A stretch of DNA of 6,867 bases, taken from Planctomycetota bacterium (GTDB lineage Bacteria; Planctomycetota; Phycisphaerae; WQYP01). A program made the position numbers and the translations under genes. Position 1 is the first letter of the stretch; each line of letters begins with the position of its first letter. The notes under the pieces are model-generated. The model saw only the letters and a list, made by a program, of their open reading frames with translations. It searched no databases and had not been told where the DNA came from. Positions 1 through 5,845 of the stretch are shown in pieces. Location of the stretch: the NCBI GenBank assembly GCA_021798635.1, contig JAJZGH010000239.1, forward strand, positions 318 through 7,184, written 5' to 3'.

Positions 1-1
1 T

Positions 2-154
2 ACAACTTTTGAAAAAAGTCTTAGCGGATATGAAGTCAGGGGGGCAGATATCTTTGTCTGGACACGGCCGGAGCGCAAAGTGGAAGTTGCGGCAGCGATG
101 AATTTTTCGTTCGCTGAACCGACATCATTGGAACCAAAACGGGGACGCAGCTAG
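2..154 (+). CDS. C-terminal fragment of an unrecognised protein
   Basis: This frame is open from the left edge of the window and ends at a TAG at 152-154, giving about 50 residues. The composition looks like real protein, with a central run GADIFVWTRPERKVEV followed by NFSFAEPTS. I do not recognise the family, and no catalytic motif is visible in this short tail. The last few residues (about KRGRS) and the stop codon are encoded by the left arm of the inverted repeat at 137-192. The present C-terminus may therefore have been created or altered when that element arrived. It could also be a decayed remnant, since the next two genes downstream are broken. The 5' part lies outside the window, so its function and integrity cannot be judged. 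Confidence 0.45.
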   Translation, partial: TTFEKSLSGYEVRGADIFVWTRPERKVEVAAAMNFSFAEPTSLEPKRGRS

Positions 155-192
155 TTTCTATTGATACAAAATAACTAGCTACGTCCCCGTTT
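137..192. repeat. REP-like imperfect palindrome (RAYT-type) with GGGGAC arms
   Basis: The left arm 137-156 (AAACGGGGACGCAGCTAGTT) and right arm 173-192 are inverted copies with 19 of 20 positions matching and a 16-base AT-rich spacer. The similarity continues outward with one extra A, to CC on the left and GG on the right. Hairpins with a GGAC or GTAG tetranucleotide near their base are typical of REP sequences moved by REP-associated tyrosine transposases (established knowledge). The GGGGAC in each arm fits that type. No transposase is in the window, so this would be a non-autonomous copy. The hairpin could also stop transcription from the left-hand gene, but no long T run follows it, so it is not a classic intrinsic terminator. 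Confidence 0.7.
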
Positions 193-251
193 GGCTCAAT
201 CTTCGGCCCGTTGGGTTGAATCACCCAGGGCCGCCGGATGCGATTAAAGGC

Positions 252-476
252 ATGGGTTACCGGAAGATAATCACGGTCGAGCCGGACAAGCGCGGCGGCA
301 AACCCTGCATTCGTTCCATGCGCGTTACCGTTTATGATGTACTGGAATATCTGGCAGGTGGAATGAGTTGACGCGAAATACTGGACGACTTCCCGGAACT
401 TACCAAAGATGATATCCATGCGTGTCTGCAATTCACGGCCCACCGCGAACGACGATTATTGCGTATCCCCGCGTGA
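252..476 (+). pseudogene. DUF433-family antitoxin, broken by one in-frame TGA
   Basis: From ATG 252 the frame reads MGYRKIITVEPDKRGGKPC and then a strand/helix stretch ending VTVYDVLEYLAGGMS, the hallmark of DUF433 proteins. These are small helix-turn-helix antitoxins of VapB-like toxin-antitoxin pairs. A TGA at 369-371 interrupts it. The same frame then continues with REILDDFPELTKDDIHACL and RERRLLRIPA, the normal second half of the family, to a TGA at 474-476. Without the internal stop the length (74 codons) would be normal for the family. One C-to-T change from CGA (Arg) would explain the stop. Neighbouring genes use TGA as a true stop, so recoding is unlikely. No good Shine-Dalgarno precedes ATG 252. 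The frame is open upstream to the inverted repeat, so the original start is uncertain. The terminal TGA overlaps the GTG of the toxin remnant, as in intact pairs. Confidence 0.8.
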
Positions 477-667
477 AGTTACTGTTGGATCAAAATCTAT
501 CGCTCGGTTAACCGGGCAGGCCCCGCCAGATACTGCCCGCGCCCTGAAGATTCTGCCATGAAGTGAGCATTGCATACGACTGTCGGCCTCAGTCCATTAT
601 TCGGCGATGCCTAAGGCAAATGCTGTGGGGCACTCGCCTAATTGTCTGTCCGGAAAGCCATGGATAT
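473..667 (+). pseudogene. Remnant of a DUF5615 PIN-like toxin
   Basis: GTG 473 overlaps the antitoxin stop (GTGA) and opens VKLLLDQNLS, the characteristic N-terminus of DUF5615 PIN-like proteins, whose early Asp belongs to the putative nuclease site. The frame stops at TAA 509-511. Family-like pieces continue in other frames: VNRAG near 507-521, ILP followed by a stop and SEH at 550-570, VGLSPLFGDA at 582-611, and LIVCPESHGY at 638-667. The last piece resembles the IVSKDxDF region. The ten-residue N-terminus plus the GTGA overlap with a DUF433 gene make the assignment good. The later pieces are weak individually, so the right end is approximate. At least two or three frame changes and several stops separate them, so no functional toxin can be made. 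The remnant runs into the upstream region of the Sel1 gene. Confidence 0.6.
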
Positions 668-696
668 ACTTCCGCTTGCGGACGCAATTAAATCAC

Positions 697-700
697 GGAG
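697..700 (+). promoter_or_regulatory. Ribosome binding site fixing the Sel1 gene start
   Basis: GGAG lies eight bases before GTG 709, and that GTG opens a typical signal peptide. The alternative in-frame ATG at 607 has no such site and falls inside the toxin remnant. Confidence 0.65.
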
Positions 701-708
701 TACACGGC

Positions 709-2601
709 GTGAAATATCTCACCTTGATATGCTTGGTAATCAGTTCTATCTCAACACTTGCTGGCACCGCAGCGGCACACGGGACGGATAATCCGCCGCC
801 GACAGGCCCGTTGTTAAGCGCCAGGGCGATGTACCGCAAGGCATTGCAATACGAGACCGCAGTACCCCCGAATTACATCGAGGCTATGAAGTGGTTTCGC
901 CATTCGGCGGCCGCAGGGAACAGCTATTCCATGACCGATATCGGGATGCTTTATGGCGATGGGTTGGGCGTCACGCAGAATTACGCCAAGGCGTTGCAAT
1001 GGTATCGTATGGGCGTGGCCACGGGAGATCCGCTGGCTGACAATATGATGGGATTGGCGTATCAACATGGCGAAGGCGTGCCGCAGGACTACACCAAGGC
1101 CATGCGATGGTTTAAGAAAGCCGCAGCGGGCGGGGACAACCACGCAATGAATAATATCGGCATGCTTTACATGGGCGGCCTGGGAGTACCGCGAAATTAC
1201 ATCAAAGCTTTAATCTGGTACCGCAAGTCAGCGCTGGCCGGGGACCCGCGAGCAGCCAACAATATAGGCACGATGTACGATGAAGGCCAAGCCGTACCGC
1301 AAAATTATGCCAAAGCGCTGCAATGGTACCGGAGGGCGGCTGCCGCGCACGCCGCAATCGGGATGTACAACATTGGCCTGGCATACAATACCGGCCACGG
1401 CGTACCAAAAAATTACGCGACCGCAATCCAGTGGTATATCAAAGCAGCGCACAGTGGCAGTCCGGCCGCAGTCAACGCCATCGGAATTCTCTATGAGCGA
1501 GGTCATGGCCTGCCCCAGGACTACGCTAAAGCCATGAAATGTTTTCACATGGCCGCCGCAGCGGGAAGTATCCACGCGGAGGCCAATATCGGATCGCTTT
1601 ACATCAACGGAGAAGGTGTGAAGCAGGATTATGCCAAAGCGGCCACCTGGCTTCGCAGAGCCGCCGCTGCGGGTTATCCCCTGGCGATGGTAAACCTCGG
1701 TGTAATATACAATTACGACCACGGCGTGCCACGGAACTATGCTTTCGCGATGAAGTGGTACCGTAGGGCCGCCGGCGCAGGGAACCCTCGTGCGATGTAC
1801 TACATCGGCGCGCTTTACGAAAACGGCCAGGGGGTGCCAAAAAACTACGCGAAGGCTATGAAATGGTGGCGTCTGGCCGCAGCGTCTGGTGAAAAAGGCG
1901 CGATGAATATGGTTGGCGGCCTTTACGATAATGGCCAAGGCGTGCCGCAGAACTACACCAAAGCCCTGGTCTGGATGCGCAGATCCGCGGCTGCGGGGGA
2001 TGGGCAGGCCATGGCCAATATCGGCTTACATTACCAGCACGGTCAGGGCGTGCCCCGCAACTATACCAAAGCTATGTATTGGTTTCGCAAGGGGGCCACG
2101 ACAGGCAACGCCCGCTCACTAAGCTGCATCGGATATCTATACCAAGTGGGTTTGGGCGTCCGGCAGGATCCGGCAAAGGCCATAAAATGGTTTCGTGAGG
2201 CAGCCGCCTCGGGGGATCGTTACGCCATGTCAGCTATTGGCGTGCAATATGCTCTGGGCCATGGCGTGCCACAGAGCTATGCCAAAGCCATGGCATGGTA
2301 CCGCCGGGCGGCGAAGGCCGGTGACAGCCTGGCGATGAACAACATCGCGGCGTTTTATGCCGTCGGCCGGGGTGTTCCGGTGGATTACGCCAGATCGGTG
2401 CAGTGGTTTCGCAGAGCGGCGGCTTTGGGAAATGGGATGGCAATGTTCAATATTGGACTAAGCTATGCCCAGGGGCACGGGGTAATGCAAAGCAACAGCG
2501 AGGCCATGGATTGGTATCACAAGGCCGCCGAAAGCGCGGACCCGGTCGCTCGGCAGGCCGCGGACCACGCAATAAAAGAATTGCAGGCCCGGCGGCATTG
2601 A
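709..2601 (+). CDS. Secreted protein with 15 Sel1-like repeats
   Basis: From GTG 709 this is a 630-residue protein. Residues 1-24 look like a signal peptide (VKYLTLICLVISSISTLAG, then AAA before HG), so export to the periplasm or cell surface is inferred. Residues about 37-72 form a degenerate first repeat. Residues 73-612 hold 15 Sel1-like repeats of exactly 36 residues, with consensus AMxNIGxLYxxGxGVPQNY then xKAMxWYRRAAxAGD. Residues 613-630 are a charged helical cap. Sel1 repeats stack as paired helices into a solenoid that binds other proteins; the family has no catalytic role of its own. No other domain is visible, so a scaffold or adaptor role is the only supported inference and the partner is unknown. 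An in-frame ATG at 607 would add 34 residues, but these derive from the dead toxin region and would bury the signal peptide. The next gene begins 129 bases later on the same strand. A functional link to the lipid A genes is unproven. Confidence 0.85.
   Translation: MKYLTLICLVISSISTLAGTAAAHGTDNPPPTGPLLSARAMYRKALQYETAVPPNYIEAMKWFRHSAAAGNSYSMTDIGMLYGDGLGVTQNYAKALQWYRMGVATGDPLADNMMGLAYQHGEGVPQDYTKAMRWFKKAAAGGDNHAMNNIGMLYMGGLGVPRNYIKALIWYRKSALAGDPRAANNIGTMYDEGQAVPQNYAKALQWYRRAAAAHAAIGMYNIGLAYNTGHGVPKNYATAIQWYIKAAHSGSPAAVNAIGILYERGHGLPQDYAKAMKCFHMAAAAGSIHAEANIGSLYINGEGVKQDYAKAATWLRRAAAAGYPLAMVNLGVIYNYDHGVPRNYAFAMKWYRRAAGAGNPRAMYYIGALYENGQGVPKNYAKAMKWWRLAAASGEKGAMNMVGGLYDNGQGVPQNYTKALVWMRRSAAAGDGQAMANIGLHYQHGQGVPRNYTKAMYWFRKGATTGNARSLSCIGYLYQVGLGVRQDPAKAIKWFREAAASGDRYAMSAIGVQYALGHGVPQSYAKAMAWYRRAAKAGDSLAMNNIAAFYAVGRGVPVDYARSVQWFRRAAALGNGMAMFNIGLSYAQGHGVMQSNSEAMDWYHKAAESADPVARQAADHAIKELQARRH
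925..2544 (+). repeat. Fifteen in-phase 108-bp units encoding Sel1-like repeats
   Basis: The coding sequence is built of 15 consecutive 36-codon units with no insertion or deletion between any of them. Protein similarity is strong at the G, Y, A and W positions. The DNA of different units has diverged, with mixed codons for the same residues, so the array is not a recent tandem expansion. Unit 4 differs at its end (RRAAAAHAAIG instead of the usual AAAxGDxxA) and unit 15 has lost part of the NYxKA motif. A partial, more degenerate unit precedes the array. Confidence 0.85.
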
Positions 2602-2717
2602 CCCGTCTTTTCAATCTTCGTCGGCCCTGACGGCACCCCCCCAGTCGCTTTATACATTGGCGTTCCGGCGTTATAGTTCCACTTTCGGCCAATGGGTGCC
2701 GGTTGTTGCGTTATTGC

Positions 2718-2722
2718 AGGAG
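2718..2722 (+). promoter_or_regulatory. Ribosome binding site for the OmpH/Skp gene
   Basis: AGGAG stands eight bases before ATG 2731. It decides between this start and an in-frame ATG at 2692, which would add 13 residues ahead of the signal peptide and has no comparable site. Confidence 0.75.
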
Positions 2723-2730
2723 CAATTGAA

Positions 2731-3357
2731 ATGTATCGTACACTTACAAAATCCAAAGCCATTGCAATTCTTATGTCTGCCATGGCACTGTGTGCCGGCG
2801 GGATAATGTCGCCGGCAGCGGCCAATGCGGCGTCTATTAAGCTTGCGGTCGTGGATTTGGGCAAACTGACCTCCCAACTCACCGAGCAATCCGCGGATCA
2901 GCAGATCATGCAAAGTCGCTTAACGCAATTCAAACAGGAAGTTGATACGCGGAAAAAGGCGATTCAGAAACTTGAAGAACCACTAAATCCGCAAAGCGTC
3001 ATAGCCCTGAAGCCCGGTACCCCGGAATATAAAGCTCAGAGAAATAAATTACTTAAAGCCAGCCTGAAATTACAGGTATTTGAACAATTCACACAAGATC
3101 GCCTGAAAATTAAACAGCGCATGCTCACGGCGGATATTTACCGCGATGTCAACGCCGCCGTCGCCCAATATGCCAAAGCCCATGGCATCGATATGGTGCT
3201 GGTAACGCATAAATTTGATTACAACGTCACCAGCACGCGGGCGTTGATGCTGCAAATCGCCAATCGGGCGGTGCTGTATCACGATAGTGCCGTGGATATC
3301 ACCCCGGCGCTGGTGCGAATTATGAACCAGGCGTATCAGAAAGCTAATCCGCAGTAA
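2731..3357 (+). CDS. OmpH/Skp-family periplasmic chaperone
   Basis: The 208-residue product starts at ATG 2731. It has a signal peptide (basic MYRTLTKSK, hydrophobic core, probable cleavage after AAANA at residue 33). The mature part begins IKLAVVDLGKL, the conserved first strand of the OmpH/Skp family. A long, charged, helical and probably coiled-coil stretch follows (about 45-145). The C-terminus returns to the beta core with HGIDMVLVTH and AVLYHDSAVDITPALV, where the DIT motif is a family signature. Skp trimers hold unfolded outer-membrane proteins in the periplasm and pass them to the BAM complex. Lying directly before lpxD matches the usual bamA-skp-lpxD order, but here a Sel1-repeat gene occupies the place where bamA is common. 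lpxD begins 34 bases after the stop, suggesting cotranscription. The CAGG in the signal peptide lacks a proper lipobox, so it is not called a lipoprotein. Skp/OmpH members are diverse in sequence, so the exact client range is not known. Confidence 0.88.
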   Translation: MYRTLTKSKAIAILMSAMALCAGGIMSPAAANAASIKLAVVDLGKLTSQLTEQSADQQIMQSRLTQFKQEVDTRKKAIQKLEEPLNPQSVIALKPGTPEYKAQRNKLLKASLKLQVFEQFTQDRLKIKQRMLTADIYRDVNAAVAQYAKAHGIDMVLVTHKFDYNVTSTRALMLQIANRAVLYHDSAVDITPALVRIMNQAYQKANPQ

Positions 3358-3391
3358 GGCGCCACTTCTGTGGATAATTTAGGAGCTTGCC

Positions 3392-4444
3392 ATGCCGTTT
3401 TCAGCGCTACAGGCCGCCGAATGGTGCGGCGGGAAAATTGAAGGTGTGCCCGGGCAATTATTCGATTCCATGGAATCCATGGAATTAGCTCAGGCCAATC
3501 AGATGACCTTTATTGGAACCGCAGTCTACGGCCGAAAGTTTGATCAATGCCCGGCGGGGGGAGCCGTATGCCGCGAGGGCTTGGCCGTTCCGCGCCGTGC
3601 GGATCAAACGCTGATTATGGTACCCGATGCCGACTTGGCGGTAGCGGAAATTCTCGGGAAGCTCGCCCCGCCTCCACCGTTTCCACCCATTGGAGTTCAT
3701 GCCACAGCCATTATTGCCGATACCGTAACACTGGGAGCCGGTGTCCGCATCGGACCCTATTGCGTGGTACAGGCCGGCGCTAGCATTGGGGACCACACTG
3801 TGCTGATGGCGCAAAGCTTTGTCGGCCGCGAGGCGCGGATCGGGCAGGAATGTGTCATCTGGCCGCAGGTGGTGGTGCGGGATGGTTGCAGCATTGGCAA
3901 TCGGGTCATTCTGCATTCGGGATGCGTGATCGGAGCCGACGGCTTCGGGTACCGTTTTGCGGAATCCCGGCATGTGAAGATTCCGCAAATCGGCGGTGTG
4001 ATCATCGAAGATGATTGCGAGCTGGGTGCCAATACCACGGTTGATCGCGCCAAATTTTCCAATACGGTCATCGGCCAAGGAAGCAAACTGGATAATTTGG
4101 TGCAGGTGGGCCATAATGTGCGGCTTGGAAAGCACACGATTCTCGTGGCGCATGTCGGCATCGGAGGATCGGTTCAGGCCGGAGATTACCTGGTCGTAGG
4201 CGGCGGTTCTATTGTGGCCGATCACCTTCGTATTGGTGTTGGAGGACAGGTGGCGGCATTTTCCGCCGCCACATCCGATATGGCCGACGGAGACCGCGTA
4301 GTTGGAACGCCGGCGCGTGCGGGTAAACAATACTTTTCAGAACTGCGCGCGTTGCACAAGCTGCCGGCGCTGGTGCAGAAGATTCAGCAGCTTGAGCAAC
4401 GGATAAAAGAGCTTGAATCCTCCACAAAAAACAATAGTCAGTGA
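3392..4444 (+). CDS. lpxD: LpxD, UDP-3-O-acylglucosamine N-acyltransferase
   Basis: LpxD carries out the third step of lipid A synthesis, moving a 3-hydroxyacyl chain from ACP to the 2-amino group of UDP-3-O-acylglucosamine in the cytoplasm. The 350-residue product (E. coli 341) has an N-terminal uridine-binding domain (about 1-95, with MTFIG then YGRKF), a left-handed beta-helix of hexapeptide repeats (about 100-305), and a C-terminal helix rich in Lys, Glu and Gln (about 315-345). Diagnostic stretches are GADGFGYRF (181-189), KIPQIGGVIIEDD, GANTTVDRA (213-220) and VQVGHNV. His241 in the last corresponds to catalytic His239 of E. coli. His278 in ADHLRIG fits E. coli His276. The start has AGGAG at 3381-3385, six bases upstream. 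The 3' end overlaps the lpxC-fabZ start by 32 bases, so translation is probably coupled. Confidence 0.95.
   Translation: MPFSALQAAEWCGGKIEGVPGQLFDSMESMELAQANQMTFIGTAVYGRKFDQCPAGGAVCREGLAVPRRADQTLIMVPDADLAVAEILGKLAPPPPFPPIGVHATAIIADTVTLGAGVRIGPYCVVQAGASIGDHTVLMAQSFVGREARIGQECVIWPQVVVRDGCSIGNRVILHSGCVIGADGFGYRFAESRHVKIPQIGGVIIEDDCELGANTTVDRAKFSNTVIGQGSKLDNLVQVGHNVRLGKHTILVAHVGIGGSVQAGDYLVVGGGSIVADHLRIGVGGQVAAFSAATSDMADGDRVVGTPARAGKQYFSELRALHKLPALVQKIQQLEQRIKELESSTKNNSQ
3465..3485 (+). repeat. Tandem 9-base duplication forming a 21-base palindrome inside lpxD
   Basis: TCCATGGAA occurs twice in direct succession, encoding SME-SME (residues 26-31 of LpxD). With its flanks it makes a 21-base sequence whose 10-base arms are perfect inverted copies. 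The local protein length still fits the family, so function is not obviously affected. Confidence 0.6.
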
Positions 4445-5723
4445 AGCGGTGGTATCCGGCCGGGGGCTATTTACCGGTGAACCTGCAACGCTGACATTTA
4501 AACCAGCGCCCGCCGGCCATGGCGTGGTATTTGTACGCAGCGATCTGGATCGCCCCGTGCGAATTCCCGCGTTGGTTCAGCAGATTACCAAGCGGACCCG
4601 CCGTAGCACCATACGCAATGGTGCGGATTCGGTTGAAACCATTGAACATTGCATGTCCGCGATCCATGGCCTGGGCATTGATAATATTGAAGTTAATATT
4701 GCCGGCGGAGAAGTCCCGGGCGTGGACGGCTCCTGCCTGCCGTTCGTCCAGGCGCTGCAAAGCGCGGGCATTGTTGAACAATCCGCCGAAAAACAATTTC
4801 TCCGTATCAGCGAGCCGGTCGAAGTCACCGATGGCACATCCACCCTGATTGCCTCCCCGGCGGCGGGTGATGAATTTCAGATGATTTTTGATCTGGACTA
4901 TGGTGCCAATACCCCCATCGGCCATCAGTTGTTTTCCTACACGCTGGGCGATGATTTCGCCGACGTTATCGCCCCGGCCCGCACGTTTGTGCTCAAACAC
5001 GAAGCCGACATGCTGCGCCAGCGCGGCTTGGGTTTGCACTTGCAGCCCGGCGATGTGCTGGTAATTGATAACGACGGCCCGATCGCCACCAAATACCGTT
5101 TCCCGGATGAATGCGTGCGGCACAAAATTCTCGATATGATCGGGGATTTGTACCTGCTGGGCTGCTCCATCCGCGGAAAAATTATTGCCTATAAATCCGG
5201 TCATTCGCTCAATCATGCCTTGGTGCGGAAATTAGTGTCCATGCTTCAGGCGCAGCGCCATTCCGCGTTGAGCATCCGCGGGCCGGTCATGGATATTAAA
5301 CAGATCACGCGCATATTGCCGCATCGCTTTCCCATGCTGCTGGTGGACCGTGTGATCGAGATGGATTCCAATAATCATGCCGTGGGAATAAAAAATGTCA
5401 GCATGAATGAACCATTTTTTCAGGGGCATTATCCCGGTGCGCCGGTCATGCCGGGCGTACTGATTGTCGAAGCCATGGCGCAGCTTTCCGGATTGCTTCT
5501 GGCCCGGCAACTGGAACATAGCGGAAAATTGCCGATGCTGCTATCCATGGATAAAGTTAAATTGCGCCGCCCGGTGGTACCGGGAGACCAGTTAATTCTG
5601 GAATCCGAAACGATTCGCGTAAAGGCCCGCACGGGGCATGTAAAATGCCGGGCGATGGTTGGTGATCAGTTGGCGGCCGAGGCCGTGCTGAAGTTTATGC
5701 TCGTTGATGAGTCGCAAACATAA
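4413..5723 (+). CDS. lpxC-fabZ: Bifunctional LpxC-FabZ: UDP-3-O-acyl-GlcNAc deacetylase / 3-hydroxyacyl-ACP dehydratase
   Basis: This 436-residue fusion joins two cytoplasmic enzymes. Residues 1 to about 285 are LpxC, the zinc deacetylase that commits UDP-3-O-acyl-GlcNAc to lipid A. It shows VETIEH (Glu78, His79), RHKILD (His237, Asp241) and SGHSLNH (His264), matching the E. coli zinc ligands His79, His238 and Asp242, the base Glu78, and His265. Residues from about 293 are FabZ, which dehydrates 3-hydroxyacyl-ACP in fatty-acid elongation, with ILPHRFPMLLVDR and GHYPGAPVMPGVL then EAMAQ (catalytic His339, Glu353). No Shine-Dalgarno precedes the ATG at the domain boundary (5289), so a single polypeptide is likely. 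The start is taken as TTG 4413, because it gives the family's normal N-terminus and only a weak GGA at 4401-4403 is available; GTG 4449 is a shorter alternative. The start overlaps the end of lpxD by 32 bases. Residue 20 is Phe in GLFTG, where E. coli has His19. Confidence 0.95.
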   Translation: MNPPQKTIVSEAVVSGRGLFTGEPATLTFKPAPAGHGVVFVRSDLDRPVRIPALVQQITKRTRRSTIRNGADSVETIEHCMSAIHGLGIDNIEVNIAGGEVPGVDGSCLPFVQALQSAGIVEQSAEKQFLRISEPVEVTDGTSTLIASPAAGDEFQMIFDLDYGANTPIGHQLFSYTLGDDFADVIAPARTFVLKHEADMLRQRGLGLHLQPGDVLVIDNDGPIATKYRFPDECVRHKILDMIGDLYLLGCSIRGKIIAYKSGHSLNHALVRKLVSMLQAQRHSALSIRGPVMDIKQITRILPHRFPMLLVDRVIEMDSNNHAVGIKNVSMNEPFFQGHYPGAPVMPGVLIVEAMAQLSGLLLARQLEHSGKLPMLLSMDKVKLRRPVVPGDQLILESETIRVKARTGHVKCRAMVGDQLAAEAVLKFMLVDESQT

Positions 5724-5771
5724 AGGCCGCCTGTGGCAACGGGGAAATCAGCCTTTGGGATAGCCCACAGG
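5722..5771 (+). promoter_or_regulatory. Possible structured leader between lpxC-fabZ and lpxA
   Basis: Two interleaved complementary pairs are visible: AAAGGC (5722-5727) with GCCTTT (5751-5756), and CCTGTGG (5730-5736) with CCACAGG (5765-5771). They cross, so they would form either a pseudoknot or two competing hairpins. No T run follows either stem, so this is not a standard terminator. The element is short and could be chance. Confidence 0.25.
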
Positions 5772-5780
5772 TGCAACCCC

Positions 5781-5809
5781 TTGACATGGAGACGCCAAAA
5801 TAATATTGG
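5781..5809 (+). promoter_or_regulatory. Candidate sigma-70-type promoter upstream of lpxA
   Basis: A perfect TTGACA (5781-5786) is followed after 17 bases by TATTGG (5804-5809), a poor -10 box. It lies within the 122-base gap before lpxA, where an internal promoter would make sense. The weak -10 keeps confidence low. Confidence 0.3.
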
Positions 5810-5845
5810 AAGCATTGAGTATTTTGAATCCTTGAGTTGGAATTT

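Noticed and set aside
369..371. TGA in the antitoxin as selenocysteine or a reassigned codon
   Set aside because: Neighbouring genes end in TGA, the family has no Cys or selenocysteine there, and the adjoining toxin is also broken.
36..443. A 135-residue open frame on the minus strand
   Set aside because: It is antisense to the clear DUF433 sequence and crosses the inverted repeat. Its translation shows no family features.
1228..1938. Long minus-strand frames (up to 236 residues) opposite the Sel1 gene
   Set aside because: They are by-products of the repeated codon pattern on the coding strand and repeat with the same period. They have no ribosome sites or recognisable domains.
925..2544. 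The regular 108-base periodicity as a CRISPR or DNA satellite
   Set aside because: The period is 36 codons of one frame with divergent DNA, so it is a protein repeat.
2602..2730. Promoter or terminator between the Sel1 gene and skp
   Set aside because: TTATAG at 2671-2676 has no usable -35 box 17 bases upstream, and only a 4-base stem is visible after the Sel1 stop.
3485..4330. A 281-residue minus-strand frame opposite lpxD
   Set aside because: lpxD is certain from its motifs, and the antisense frame has no family features.
4467..5216. A 249-residue minus-strand frame opposite lpxC
   Set aside because: It lies wholly inside the verified LpxC coding region and shows no independent signals.
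5289..5723. Separate fabZ gene starting at ATG 5289
   Set aside because: There is no Shine-Dalgarno before it and the frame is continuous with LpxC, so a fusion is the simpler reading.
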